Shown in pieces: positions 16,670 through 28,621 of a DNA stretch of 64,000 bases. How positions within the stretch are numbered: the stretch's first letter is position 1; each line of letters starts with the position of its first letter. The translations under genes and the position numbers were made by a program. The notes beneath the pieces are model-generated. The model had not been told where the DNA came from and made no database searches. It saw only the letters and a program-made list of their open reading frames with translations. Origin of the DNA: Pseudomonas putida (GTDB taxonomy: Bacteria; Pseudomonadota; Gammaproteobacteria; Pseudomonadales; Pseudomonadaceae); contig NZ_JANHLC010000013.1 of assembly GCF_028682395.1 (NCBI RefSeq), forward strand, positions 32,874 to 96,873. The letters are read 5' to 3'.

Positions 16670-17581
16670 TTAACGGTCAATGCGCAAGCCAGCCACGGTC
16701 GCCGGTTTGTCCTTCACGGGGCAGAACAGCCGGGCGCTGGCACGGGCCAGCCAGCAGGCCAGAATAAAGGGCGCGGTCAGGGCCGGCAGGCCGAGGCTGG
16801 CAAAGCCGGGCGCCAGCAGGATGGCCAGGGTTATACCGCTCAGCGGCCACCAGGGCCGGCGGCTGACCTGGCTCAATGCCAGGGCGGCCAGCGCCGGGTT
16901 GTAGCCGGTGAGGCCGAGCAGGGCACCCTGGGCATCGTGGTAGAGCACGCCGAACGCCAGCCCGGCAGCGGAGCCGCACAGCGCCCAGAACGCCGCCCGA
17001 CGGCTGGCCAGGAATAGGCCGAGGACAATCAGGCCGCCGGCCAGGGGCCGCTCCAGCAGCATGATCTGGCCCAGGCCCTGGAACAGCGCCGCCAGCAGGT
17101 TGGGCCCACTGATGGCGAGTGTTGAGGGACTGCTGGCAGGCTGCACCTCTGCGAGACTCAACAAGAGCCAGGCAAGGGCTACGAACGGGGTGGTATAGGT
17201 CGGCAGGCTGGCGGGATCGCGTGCGCGCTTGAACCATTGCTGGGTGAAGATCGCGCTCAGGCCGCCGGCGGCGATGATCAGTGGCCAGAGCAGGACGGAC
17301 CAGGCCAGTTGCTGGCTGAGCAGTAGGCCTAGCAACACGCCGTTGTAACTGTAGAGCCCGGCCTGGCGTTCGGCCTTGGCATAGCCGCGCCGCTGGGCGG
17401 TCAGCAGGCCGGCGACGCCACCCAGCAGCGCGCCGCCGAGCAGGCTCGGGGCGCTGAAAAGAATGGCCAGTAGGCAGAGCAGGCCACACAGGGGGTGGCG
17501 CTGGAGAAAAATCTGGCTAAAGCCGTTGAGCAGGGCTGTGGCCCAGTCGGGGCAGTGCTGGTTGAAATGGTGTGAATACAT
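16670..17581 (-). CDS. Urea transporter (UT/Yut family)
   Basis: A 303-residue membrane protein with about ten hydrophobic segments and the duplicated UT-family layout. The first repeat has GLYSYNGVLLGLLLS and the second LTGYNPALAALAL, the paired YN motifs that line the urea path. LPTYTTPFVALAWLLL lies between. It passes urea across the inner membrane. Urea is produced by allantoicase and ureidoglycolate lyase encoded 13 kb away on the same strand. I see no urease genes in the window. Confidence 0.85.
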   Translation of the reverse strand: MYSHHFNQHCPDWATALLNGFSQIFLQRHPLCGLLCLLAILFSAPSLLGGALLGGVAGLLTAQRRGYAKAERQAGLYSYNGVLLGLLLSQQLAWSVLLWPLIIAAGGLSAIFTQQWFKRARDPASLPTYTTPFVALAWLLLSLAEVQPASSPSTLAISGPNLLAALFQGLGQIMLLERPLAGGLIVLGLFLASRRAAFWALCGSAAGLAFGVLYHDAQGALLGLTGYNPALAALALSQVSRRPWWPLSGITLAILLAPGFASLGLPALTAPFILACWLARASARLFCPVKDKPATVAGLRIDR

Positions 17582-17646
17582 GAAGGGCGCGTCTGGGGAA
17601 TGGAGAGCGGCTCGCGGGCCCTTTCGTGCCTACCGATGCGGTGAGG

Positions 17647-17662
17647 CGCGAGCGGGCTCGCG
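17647..17662. repeat. REP-like palindrome
   Basis: CGCGAGC-GG-GCTCGCG, a 7-bp perfect stem with the GCTCGCG core shared by several intergenic palindromes in this window. It lies just past the pyk stop codon and is typical of Pseudomonas REP elements. Confidence 0.6.
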
Positions 17663-17669
17663 AGACTTT

Positions 17670-19081
17670 TTAGACCAGGGTTTCGATACGCAGCGAATTG
17701 GTCGAACCCGGCTGGCCAAACGGCACGCCGGCCGTAATCAGCAAGGTATCGCCGCGCTTGGCGAGGCCCTGGGCCTGGGCGATTTCCAGGGCGGTGGAGC
17801 AGATTTCGTCGACCTGGCGCAAACGGTCATTGACCACCGAATGCACGCCCCAGGCCACGCTCAGGCGCCGTGCGGTCTGCAGATTGGGCGTCAGGTTGAG
17901 GATCGGCACCGCCGGCCGTTCGCGGGCGGCGCGCAGGGTGGAACTGCCCGATTCGCTGTAGTTGACCAGCACCGCGACCGGCAGGATCCGGCTGATCCGA
18001 CGGATCGCGCAACTGATGGCGTCCGACACCGTGGCTTCGGCCTGGGGCCGGCTGACATCGAGCTGGTTCTGGTAGTCGGGGCCGCTTTCGACCTGGCGAA
18101 TGATCTTGCTCATCATCTGCACCGCTTCTAGCGGGTAGTCGCCCGAGGCGGTTTCGGCCGAGAGCATCACGGCATCGGCGCCTTCGGCCACGGCATTGGC
18201 CACGTCGGTGACTTCCGCTCGCGTGGGGGCCGGGGAAAAGCGCATCGACTCGAGCATTTGGGTCGCGACCACCACCGGCTTGCCGAGTTGGCGGCAGGTG
18301 CTGATGATGTTTTTCTGGATTTGCGGCACGCTTTCGGCCGGCACTTCGACGCCCAGGTCGCCACGGGCCACCATGATGGCGTCGCTGAGCTCGGCGATTT
18401 CACGCAGGCGTTCGACTGCCGAGGGTTTCTCGATCTTGGCCATCAGGTAGGCCTTGTCGCCAATCAGCGTGCGGGCTTCGAGCATGTCTTCCGGGCGCTG
18501 GACAAACGACAGCGCCACCCAGTCCACACCCAGCTCCAGGCCGAAATTCAGGTCACGGCGATCCTTGGCGGTCAGCGGGCTGAGTTCCAGCAGGGCCTGG
18601 GGCACGTTGACGCCCTTGCGATCGGACAGCTCGCCGCCATTGAGTACGGTGGTGTCGATGGCGTCGGCGTATTTGGTGGTCACTTTCAGGCGCAGGCGGC
18701 CGTCATCGACCAGCAGTTCCATGCCCGGCTCCAGTGCCGCGATGATCTCCGGGTGAGGCAGGTTGACACGGTGCACGTCGCCGGGCGTCGGATCCAGGTC
18801 CAGGCGCAGGGCCTGGCCGCGAACCAGTTGCACCTTGCCCTCGGCCAGGCGCCCCACGCGCAGCTTTGGCCCTTGCAGGTCCATCAGGATGCCCAGCGGG
18901 TAGTTGAGTTGGCGCTCGACTTCACGGATCCACTGGAAGCGCTGGGCGTGGTCGGCATGTTCGCCGTGGCTGAAGTTGAGGCGGAAAATATTCACGCCGG
19001 CTTCCACCAGCTCGCGGATATCCTCGATGCCATGGGTGGCTGGACCGAGGGTGGCGAGGATCTTGACCTTTTTATTCGGTG

Positions 19082-19085
<4 letters not shown>
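17670..19085 (-). CDS. pyk: Pyruvate kinase
   Basis: A 471-residue type I pyruvate kinase: KVKILATLGPATHG at the start, NFSHGEHADH, IMDLQGPKLRVG, the MAKIEKPSAV region, MVARGDLGVEVP, and PVVVATQMLESM with the catalytic lid. It converts PEP and ADP to pyruvate and ATP. Its ATG overlaps the ttuD stop by four bases, so it is the last gene of the gcl-hyi-glxR-ttuD-pyk series and supplies the final step from glycerate to pyruvate after enolase. Confidence 0.95.
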
Positions 19086-20356
<1,271 letters not shown>

Positions 20357-20407
20357 GGCGGGCTCCCGGATTTATTGTTTTTGGAGGTGGCGCGAGGGTC
20401 TGGGGCA

Positions 20408-20451
20408 ATCGCGAGCCCGGCAGCGCCAATAGGCGCGGGCTGGCTCGCGAT
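20408..20451. repeat. REP-like compound hairpin between glxR and ttuD
   Basis: The outer arms ATCGCGAGCC (20408-20417) and GGCTCGCGAT (20442-20451) are perfectly complementary and enclose an inner GCGCC-AATA-GGCGC hairpin. The GCTCGCG core matches other REP-like elements in the window. Its position inside an operon could stabilise the upstream message or lower ttuD-pyk expression. Confidence 0.65.
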
Positions 20452-20461
20452 CAGACCCGGC

Positions 20462-21352
20462 TTACTGCTCGCGAATCGAGAAGTTCGCCATGTGTTCCAG
20501 GCCCTTGATCAGTGCCGAGTGGTCCCAGTTCGCGCCGCCGATGGCCGCGCAGGTGCTGAAGACCTGTTGTGCGTTGGCGGTGTTGGGCAGGTTGATGCCC
20601 AGCTCGCGTGCACCGGCCAGGGCCAGGTTGAGGTCCTTCTGGTGCAGGTTGATTCGAAAGCCCGGATCGAAAGTGCCCTTGATCATGCGCTCGCCGTGGA
20701 CTTCGAGGATACGCGAGGAGGCAAAGCCGCCCATCAGCGCTTCACGCACCTTCGCCGGGTCAGCACCGTTCTTCGCGGCGAACAGCAGGGCTTCGGCCAC
20801 CGCCTGGATGTTGAGTGCGACGATGATCTGGTTGGCGACCTTGGCGGTCTGGCCGTCGCCATTGCCACCGACCAGGGTGATGTTCTTGCCCATGTTCTGG
20901 AACAGCGGCAGGGCGCGGGCATAGGCCTGGCTATCGCCGCCGACCATGATGCTCAGGGACGCGGCCTTGGCCCCGACTTCGCCGCCGGAGACCGGCGCGT
21001 CGAGGTACTGGGCGCCGGTGGCGTTGACTTTCTGGGCGAAGGCTTTGGTCGCGGAAGGCGAGATCGAACTCATGTCGATCACGATCTTGTTCGGCCCCAG
21101 GCCTTCGGCTACGCCATTGGCGCTGAACAGCACGTCTTCGACATGGGGGGTGTCGGGGACCATGATGATAATGAATTCAGCTTCCTGGGCCACTTCCTTC
21201 GGATTGGCCAAGGCGATGCCGCCGGCGGCGATCAGGTCAGCCGGTGGCGCGTCGCGCTGGGACGACAGAAACAGGCTGTGACCTGCTTTCTGCAGGTTGG
21301 ATGCCATGGGATGGCCCATGATGCCGGTGCCGATAAAACCGATTTTAGCCAT
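20462..21352 (-). CDS. glxR: Tartronate semialdehyde reductase
   Basis: A 296-residue 3-hydroxyisobutyrate dehydrogenase-family enzyme. It has the Rossmann motif GFIGTGIMGHPMASNL at residues 5-20, DAPVSGGEVGAKAASL with the catalytic region near 120, and the active-site Lys in GDGQTAKVANQI near 170. It reduces tartronate semialdehyde to D-glycerate with NAD(P)H. It sits between hyi and ttuD in pathway order. Confidence 0.93.
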   Translation of the reverse strand: MAKIGFIGTGIMGHPMASNLQKAGHSLFLSSQRDAPPADLIAAGGIALANPKEVAQEAEFIIIMVPDTPHVEDVLFSANGVAEGLGPNKIVIDMSSISPSATKAFAQKVNATGAQYLDAPVSGGEVGAKAASLSIMVGGDSQAYARALPLFQNMGKNITLVGGNGDGQTAKVANQIIVALNIQAVAEALLFAAKNGADPAKVREALMGGFASSRILEVHGERMIKGTFDPGFRINLHQKDLNLALAGARELGINLPNTANAQQVFSTCAAIGGANWDHSALIKGLEHMANFSIREQ

Positions 21353-21459
21353 GAGTAAGTCCTCTTTTTATTGGGTGCCGCGCGAGCGAGCGGGATTGCG
21401 CTCAGCGCTGTTCAGATGGATCGCTGTCGCGCGTTCGCGCCTGCCGGGAATGGGGCGCG

Positions 21460-22242
21460 TTAGATTGCGTTGTGGCTTTTCAGCCAACCCAGACCCGCTT
21501 CGGTGGTGGTCAACGGTTTGTATTCGCAGCCGACCCAGCCCTGGTAGCCGATGCGGTCCAGGTGTTCGAACAGGAAGCGGTAGTTGATCTCGCCTGTGCC
21601 GGGTTCGTTGCGGCCCGGGTTGTCGGCGAGCTGGATATGGTTGATCTCGCCCAGGTGGTTGGCCATGGTCCGCGCCAGGTCACCTTCCATGATTTGCATG
21701 TGGTAGATGTCGTACTGCAGGAACAGGTTGGCGCTGGCGACCTGTTCGCGAATCGCCAGGGCCTGGCGGGTGTTGTTCAGGTAGAAGCCGGGGATGTCGC
21801 GGGTGTTGATTGCTTCCATCACCAGCTTGATGCCGGCGGCCTGGAGTTTGTCGGCGGCGTACTTGAGGTTGTCGACAAAGGTTTTTTCCACCAGGGCGTC
21901 ATCCACGCCTTGCGGGCGGATACCGGCCAGGCAGTTGACCTGGGTATTGCCCAGCACCTGGGCGTAGGCGATGGCCAGAGTGACGCCGGCGCGGAATTCT
22001 TCGATGCGGTCGGGGTGGCAGGCCAGGCCGCGTTCGCCCTTGGCCCAATCGCCGGCCGGCAGGTTGAACAGCACCTGGGTCAGGCCATGGGCGTCAAGTT
22101 GCGCCTTGAGCTCGGCGGAGTTGTATTCGTAGGGGAAGAGGTACTCGACACCACTGAAGCCGGCCTCGGCGGCGGCTTTGAAGCGGGCCAGGAAATCCTG
22201 TTCGGTGAACAGCATGGACAGGTTGGCAGCAAAACGCGGCAT
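21460..22242 (-). CDS. hyi: Hydroxypyruvate isomerase
   Basis: A 260-residue TIM-barrel sugar-isomerase-like enzyme. The N terminus is MPRFAANLSMLFTEQDFLARF. The metal and substrate residues are seen in VMEAINTRDIPGFYL (Glu), YDIYHMQIMEGDL, and HIQLADNPGRNEPGTGEIN, and the C-terminal Glu is in GWVGCEYKPL. It interconverts hydroxypyruvate and tartronate semialdehyde. It lies 66 bases downstream of gcl. Confidence 0.94.
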   Translation of the reverse strand: MPRFAANLSMLFTEQDFLARFKAAAEAGFSGVEYLFPYEYNSAELKAQLDAHGLTQVLFNLPAGDWAKGERGLACHPDRIEEFRAGVTLAIAYAQVLGNTQVNCLAGIRPQGVDDALVEKTFVDNLKYAADKLQAAGIKLVMEAINTRDIPGFYLNNTRQALAIREQVASANLFLQYDIYHMQIMEGDLARTMANHLGEINHIQLADNPGRNEPGTGEINYRFLFEHLDRIGYQGWVGCEYKPLTTTEAGLGWLKSHNAI

Positions 22243-22308
22243 GGTGGTCTCCTGTAAAGCGGCTGAATCCGTGGCCGCCGCCCAGGGCAGGCGGCCACGG
22301 TAGAGGGA

Positions 22309-24084
<1,776 letters not shown>

Positions 24085-24110
24085 GGTTTTGTGCCTCTTA
24101 CGTTTTGTAA

Positions 24111-24120
24111 TTGTATACAA
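24111..24120. promoter_or_regulatory. TTGTATACAA operator, gcl-proximal
   Basis: An exact 10-bp palindrome 27-36 bases upstream of the gcl ATG. It contains a plausible minus-strand -10 (TACAAT), so a protein bound here would block RNA polymerase. The same box recurs at 24250, 33118, 33333 (one mismatch) and 36184 (one mismatch). The T-GTATAC-A form is typical of FadR-type GntR regulators. Confidence 0.7.
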
Positions 24121-24249
24121 GTGGCTTTTCGCCGAGTTTATTCACGGCCGATGGTGCAGGTCAATCCATTTTCTCTGGCAGCGAGTGCTTTCATCGGAAC
24201 CCCCTGAAAATAGGGTTCTGAATCGGTTTGATTTGCCATGGCGAAATTA

Positions 24250-24259
24250 TTGTATACAA
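24250..24259. promoter_or_regulatory. TTGTATACAA operator, DUF336-proximal
   Basis: A second exact copy, 139 bases from the gcl-proximal box and 91 bases before the DUF336 gene start. Two boxes in one divergent promoter region could allow looping or separate control of each direction. Confidence 0.68.
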
Positions 24260-24349
24260 AAACATCTTCTATTGTGTTCTATTTATTCCATCGGGTTTTC
24301 CACGGAAGATCCCCAGGCTTTCCGATTCACACAAATAAGGACGGCACCC

Positions 24350-24790
24350 ATGAGCGCTTTAACCTTGAAAGTCGCAGTCAACCTGGCGAACCAGGCCATC
24401 GCTGCGGGTCGGCAGATTGCTGCAGCCCCGCTGACCATTGCGGTACTCGACAGTGGCGGGCATCTGATTACGTTGCAGCGCGAGGACGGCGCCAGCTTGC
24501 TCCGGCCACAGATCGCCATTGGCAAGGCCTGGGGCGCGATTGCCCTGGGCAAGGGCTCGCGTCTGCTGGCGCTGGACGCGCAGCAGCGCCCGGCGTTTAT
24601 TGCTGCGCTCAATAGCCTGGGCCAGGGCAGTGTGGTGCCGGCGCCGGGTGGGGTGCTGATTCGTGATCAGGCGGGCAGGGTTCTAGGCGCCGTGGGGATC
24701 ACGGGGGATACCTCGGACATCGACGAGCAATGTGCGATCAGCGCCATCGAGGCCGAAGGGCTGTGTGCGGACGCCGGGGCGACTGCCTGA
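24350..24790 (+). CDS. DUF336 / GlcG-HbpS-like protein
   Basis: A 146-residue single-domain protein of the GlcG/HbpS/PduO-C family: VAVNLANQAIAAGRQIAAAP, VLDSGGHLITLQREDGASLL, PGGVLIRDQAGRVLGAVGITG. Members bind heme or small ligands, or accompany glycolate/glyoxylate genes (glcG). Its divergent placement beside gcl and its TTGTATACAA box tie it to glyoxylate or purine use. The exact function is unknown. ATG 24350 has an AAGGA ribosome site. Confidence 0.85.
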   Translation: MSALTLKVAVNLANQAIAAGRQIAAAPLTIAVLDSGGHLITLQREDGASLLRPQIAIGKAWGAIALGKGSRLLALDAQQRPAFIAALNSLGQGSVVPAPGGVLIRDQAGRVLGAVGITGDTSDIDEQCAISAIEAEGLCADAGATA

Positions 24791-24841
24791 AGGCAGGCGC
24801 ATACAGAAGGTGCTGCCGGCGGTTGACGCTGGCAGCGTCGC

Positions 24842-25447
24842 TCAGTCGGGTGCGCAGCCCTTGAGGACCAGGCGGATAATGGTTTGGGCAGCGGCTTCGT
24901 AGTCGCTGTCATCGAGCTTGGCTTTGCCGGTGATCGTGGAGATCTGCCAGTCGAAATCGGCGTAGGTCTGGGTCGCGGCCCAGATGCTGAACATCAGGTG
25001 GTGAGGGTCGATGGGCGCGATCTGGCCACGGTCGATCCAGCCCTGGATGCAGTCGATATTATGCCGGGCCTGGGCATTGAGTTGCTCCACCAGGTCGGGG
25101 CTCAGGTGCGGTGCGCCGTGCATGATTTCGCTGGCGAAGACCTTCGAGGCAAACGGCAGTTCGCGCGAGATGCGGATCTTCGAGCGGATATAGCCACTGA
25201 GCACTTCACCGGGTACGCCATCGGCGTTGAACGGGGTCGAGGCCTGCAGAATCGGCTCGATAATGCTTTCCAGAACCTCGCGATAGAGGTTTTCCTTGGA
25301 TTTGAAGTAGTAGTACACATTGGGCTTGGGCAGTCCGGCCTTGGCCGCGATATCGCTGGTCTTGGTGGCGGCGAAACCCTTGTCGGCAAACTCCTCGCTG
25401 GCTGCGCGCAGAATCAGTTCTTTGTTGCGTTCACGGATAGTGCTCAT
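24842..25447 (-). CDS. TetR-family regulator, RutR-like
   Basis: A 201-residue TetR repressor. The N-terminal HTH (about residues 12-55) has FADKGFAATKTSDIAAKAGLPK followed by YYYFKSKENLYREV. The C-terminal domain (FASEIMHGAPHLS, IQGWIDRGQIAPIDPHHLMFSIWAATQTYADF) resembles RutR/YcdC, whose E. coli member senses uracil. A pyrimidine- or purine-linked ligand is therefore plausible, given the neighbouring nucleobase permease and Tsx-like channel, but is not shown. It is convergent with the DUF336 gene. Confidence 0.85.
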   Translation of the reverse strand: MSTIRERNKELILRAASEEFADKGFAATKTSDIAAKAGLPKPNVYYYFKSKENLYREVLESIIEPILQASTPFNADGVPGEVLSGYIRSKIRISRELPFASKVFASEIMHGAPHLSPDLVEQLNAQARHNIDCIQGWIDRGQIAPIDPHHLMFSIWAATQTYADFDWQISTITGKAKLDDSDYEAAAQTIIRLVLKGCAPD

Positions 25448-25864
25448 AAGCCGGGGAAATCCTTGCCTGTACGGGCGGTTGCCCATGGTAGCACCGGGCT
25501 TCTAGGGGGCTCAAGAATGCCTGGCGCCGGGGTTTTGATTAGAGTCCTACGCATCTGTCTTACTTCTGTCTGAGCGAAAAAGTCCGGGCGCTGAATGGGT
25601 GGCCGGCGCGTGGCTCACGCTCAGTGCCGCGACTGGGCCCAAGGGCAATGGGCTGGACGGTTTATGCAGAGCAACGGGGTGGACGTAAGTTGGGTCAGGC
25701 CGAGGGCGTCCTGGCGTCGCTGGCGTTTACCGACGGGGGCGCAAGGGGCAGGTCATGGCGGGTCGACGGTCGCGCGCTGAAGGCGCCATTGGTTCTGATC
25801 CAGAGCCTGGAAGGCGATGGGGGAGCGTGGCACGAACGGCGACCGTTCGTGCCAGCGATGTGGC
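25448..25864. other. 417-base gap with no gene recognised
   Basis: Between the TetR gene start and the end of the Tsx-like gene. Short open frames are present but have no codon bias, ribosome sites or recognisable sequence. The only structure I see is the perfect hairpin at 25828-25854. Confidence 0.6.
25828..25854. repeat. Perfect 12-bp hairpin downstream of the Tsx-like gene
   Basis: TGGCACGAACGG-CGA-CCGTTCGTGCCA: a 12-bp perfect stem with a 3-base loop, ten bases past the Tsx-like stop codon. It has no T run on either side, so it may be an RNA 3'-end stabiliser or a factor-assisted terminator rather than a classic intrinsic one. Confidence 0.65.
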
Positions 25865-26650
25865 TTAGAAGTGGAACTTGACCAGCAGGCTGGCGGTGTT
25901 CTGGTCGGTGTCGAAGTTCGGGCTGTCCTTGATCCCGTACTTGTTCTTCCAGTAGTCGTATTCGATACCGACATACAACTGCTTCTCGCCCCAGCTCATG
26001 GCCTTGCCCAGGTCGTACTTGATCTGCGGGTTGATGTGCAGGTTGGCCTGGTACGTGCCCTTGCGGGTCTGGTCGTTGTCGACCACCCAGTCGATAAAGC
26101 CGTCGATCAGGATGTCCGATTTGCCCACGGGCAGGGTGTAGGCCCAGACCGGGGTGATCTGCCAGACGCCATCACCGGCGCGGCTGCCTTCGGTCTGGCG
26201 CTGGTAGAAGTTCAGCTGGAAGTAGTCGAAACCGGGGATTGCCAGGTCGAAGCCCGGGCCGATCAGGTAGGACTCGTTGTCGCCTTCGCCGAACTCGTAG
26301 GTCATGGCCAGCAGCACATCCTTGATCGGGCCGAACTCCAGCTTCTGGTCGAAGATCTTGCCAAACGACAGGCGTGGGCTGAACTCGCCGTAGTAGGTGC
26401 TCGGGCCGACGTTACCGTCAGCCTTGCCGTTGTAGAAGATCCGGTCGACGAAGAAGAAGTTGTCGCCGTACTTCCAGGCATCGGCGTGCTCGAAGGTCAC
26501 GGTCTGCTGGATCTGTGGATTGACTTCGAAGTTCTGGCCGTAGAGGTAGGTCAGGCTGTTGTTCTGCCATTGCAACCATTCGCCAGCCATGGCCTGGCTC
26601 CCCGTCAGCAGGCTGGCGGTCAGCATCAGGCTTGTGGTGATGCGCTTCAT
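25865..26650 (-). CDS. Tsx-like nucleoside-specific outer-membrane channel
   Basis: A 261-residue outer-membrane beta-barrel protein. The signal peptide is residues 1-22 (AMA/GEW). The mature N terminus GEWLQWQNNSLTYLYGQNF is Tsx-family. There are alternating aromatic strands throughout, and it ends in LLVKFHF, with a terminal Phe as the barrel-assembly signal. It probably lets nucleosides or nucleobases cross the outer membrane, consistent with the neighbouring NCS2 permease and uricolytic genes. Confidence 0.88.
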   Translation of the reverse strand: MKRITTSLMLTASLLTGSQAMAGEWLQWQNNSLTYLYGQNFEVNPQIQQTVTFEHADAWKYGDNFFFVDRIFYNGKADGNVGPSTYYGEFSPRLSFGKIFDQKLEFGPIKDVLLAMTYEFGEGDNESYLIGPGFDLAIPGFDYFQLNFYQRQTEGSRAGDGVWQITPVWAYTLPVGKSDILIDGFIDWVVDNDQTRKGTYQANLHINPQIKYDLGKAMSWGEKQLYVGIEYDYWKNKYGIKDSPNFDTDQNTASLLVKFHF

Positions 26651-27114
26651 TCGGTGACTCCCAAAAGTAAGTGGTTCTGCCGGTTATCCGCAGGTTCGGT
26701 GCTCTGGTGTGGCACCTTTTCTTCGCTGTCAAAATCGTCCGATCGGTCAGCTTTGTTGCTTGTAGCAAGAGCTGAGCCAAGGCTTGGGTAAACCCTGAAA
26801 AGCCCGTTCACTTGTGCGCGGCACAGGCGGGTACGGGCTATTTGGGAAGGCCTTGGAGGCAGGCCGCAGCCACGGTAAGTTGGCTTGGCGGTCAACATTC
26901 ATGGGGTCTGGGCCTGTGCGCCTGGCGCGAGCGGCCGCGGAGAATACTGGCTCGCGCGCAATGGCTCAAGTGCCCTGCAACGGAGCGCCCCTCGCAAAAT
27001 TGGGGCAGGGGATGGCGGACCAGGAAAGGTTCTTTCCATTGTGGGCGGCCTGCGCTTGTCTTGCTGGGAGGCTGTTGCCCGACGAAACGTGCGTCGGGCA
27101 ACAGCAGGCAGGCT
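26651..27114. other. 464-base gap: Tsx-like promoter region and hairpins, no gene seen
   Basis: The part near the Tsx-like gene holds the palindrome CCGATCGG (26738-26745, inside CGTCCGATCGGTCA) and TTGCT-TGT-AGCAA, either of which could be an operator. The part near the permease holds a REP-like pair of arms, GCGCGAGC (26925-26932) and GCTCGCGC (26950-26957), and the hairpin at 27072-27104. No convincing coding sequence. Confidence 0.5.
27072..27104. terminator. Strong hairpin downstream of the NCS2 permease
   Basis: CTGTTGCCCGACG-(AAACGTG)-CGTCGGGCAACAG: a 13-bp perfect stem, ending about ten bases past the permease stop on the minus strand. No T run follows, so it is a likely transcript end or stabiliser rather than a canonical intrinsic terminator. 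Confidence 0.6.
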
Positions 27115-28470
27115 TCAGTGCTGCTCGATGTGGCCGCTGAGGGCTGCACGCTCGGTGCCGCCGAGCACGTTGAACAGTAGGTTCAACGAGACTGCGCTGA
27201 CGGTCGCCATGGCGATGCCGCTGTGGGTGATCGGGTCCATCCACTGGGGCAACTGGGCAAAGAACTCCGGACGCACCACGGGGATCAGGCCCATGCCGAC
27301 ACTGACTGCCACCAGCAGTTGGTTGCGCCGATCGCCAATATCGGCTTCCTGCAGGATCTTGATCCCGGTGGCCGCGACCATGCCGAACATGGCGATGGCT
27401 GCGCCGCCCAGTACCGCTGGCGGGATCGAGGCGACCAGGTAGGCGGCCTTGGGCAGCAGGCTGAGCACGATCAGGAAACCGCCGGCGACAATGGTCACCG
27501 AGCGGCAACGCACGCCAGTCATCTGCACCAGGCCAATGTTCTGGGCGAACGAGGAGTGGGTGAAAGTGTTGAAGAAACCGGCGAAGAACGAGGCTCCGGC
27601 GTCGCACAGCAGGCCGCGGCGGAGCATGCGCGGGGTGACTTCCTGGTCGGTGATCTTGCCCAGTGCGATAAACATGCCGGTGGACTCGACAAAGATGATC
27701 ACTACCACCAGGCACATCGACAGGATGGGCGCGAGTTCAAAGGTCGGCATGCCGAAGTGCATGGGGGTCACCACCTGCAGCCACGGCGCCTGGGCCAGGC
27801 CGCTGAGATCGACCATGCCGATCATGCCCGACAGCAGGTAACCGATGGCCATGCCGATCAGTACCGAGATATTGACCCAGAAGCCACGCATAAAGCGGTT
27901 GATCAGCAGGATGGTCGCCAGGACCAGGGCGGCGACGGTCAGGTAGATGGGCGAGCCGAACTGCACCGCCGTGCTACCGCCGCCGGCCCAGTTGACCGCG
28001 ACCGGGAAGAGCGAGAGGCCGATGGCGGTGATGACTGTGCCAGTGACCAGAGGGGGAAAGAAGCGCACGATCCTGGACATAAAGGGTGCGATCAGCATGC
28101 CGAAGAAGCCCGCGGCGATGGTTGCGCCAAAGATACCGGTCAGGCCGACGCCGGGCATGCCAGCCATGGCGACCATGCTGCCGACGGCGGCAAAGCTGGC
28201 GCCCATCATGACGGGCATGCGAATGCCGACAGGGCCGATGCCCAGTGACTGGACCACGGTCGCAATCCCGGCGACCAGCAGGTCGGCATTGATCAGAAAA
28301 GCGATTTCTTCACGGCTCAGGCCGGCGGCCTGGCCAATGATCAGAGGAACGGCAACGGCGCCTCCGTACATCAGCAGAACATGTTGCAGGCCTACCAGCA
28401 GCAACTGCAGAAAGGGCAGGCGCTCGATGGCGGGCGCGGCGCAAACGCGCGTTTCGGTTGATACGGACAT
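27115..28470 (-). CDS. Nucleobase:cation symporter-2, xanthine/urate-type permease
   Basis: A 451-residue NCS2 transporter with about 12-14 hydrophobic segments. It has QHVLLMYGGAVAVPLIIGQAAGLS in helix 1, where the QH motif is diagnostic. The central FVESTGMFIALGKI carries the substrate-binding Glu, and PPAVLGGAAIAMFGMVAATG matches the second signature. This arrangement, next to puuD, suggests uptake of urate or xanthine. ATG 28470 has an AGGTG site; the 18 codons further upstream look non-coding. Confidence 0.9.
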   Translation of the reverse strand: MSVSTETRVCAAPAIERLPFLQLLLVGLQHVLLMYGGAVAVPLIIGQAAGLSREEIAFLINADLLVAGIATVVQSLGIGPVGIRMPVMMGASFAAVGSMVAMAGMPGVGLTGIFGATIAAGFFGMLIAPFMSRIVRFFPPLVTGTVITAIGLSLFPVAVNWAGGGSTAVQFGSPIYLTVAALVLATILLINRFMRGFWVNISVLIGMAIGYLLSGMIGMVDLSGLAQAPWLQVVTPMHFGMPTFELAPILSMCLVVVIIFVESTGMFIALGKITDQEVTPRMLRRGLLCDAGASFFAGFFNTFTHSSFAQNIGLVQMTGVRCRSVTIVAGGFLIVLSLLPKAAYLVASIPPAVLGGAAIAMFGMVAATGIKILQEADIGDRRNQLLVAVSVGMGLIPVVRPEFFAQLPQWMDPITHSGIAMATVSAVSLNLLFNVLGGTERAALSGHIEQH

Positions 28471-28566
28471 GCAACACCTCGAATCTTTTTTATTCTTGTG
28501 ATTAACCGCTGCGTCGTTGCGCACAGCTTTTTAACGGTGTGGCGTGGGCGACCGAAGCGCCGCTCG

Positions 28567-28607
28567 ACTTGCGCCCCCGGGATAGTGTGATCCCCGGGGG
28601 CGCAAGT
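28567..28607. repeat. Very stable 17-bp hairpin between puuD and the permease
   Basis: The arms ACTTGCGCCCCCGGGAT and ATCCCCGGGGGCGCAAGT pair over 17 bases with one bulge around an AGTGTG loop. It lies 15 bases past the puuD stop and 97 bases before the permease start, both on the minus strand. There is no T run. It may separate expression of puuD from the downstream permease. Confidence 0.65.
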
Positions 28608-28621
28608 GGGTGTAGCCGGTG

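Noticed and set aside
26730..26750. CCGATCGG considered as the RutR-like TetR operator
   Set aside because: The palindrome is only 8 bp, and I saw no second copy at the TetR gene's own promoter, so assignment would be guesswork.
27223..28248. 341-codon plus-strand frame opposite the NCS2 permease
   Set aside because: His/Asp/Gly-rich antisense shadow of a membrane protein; no recognisable domain.
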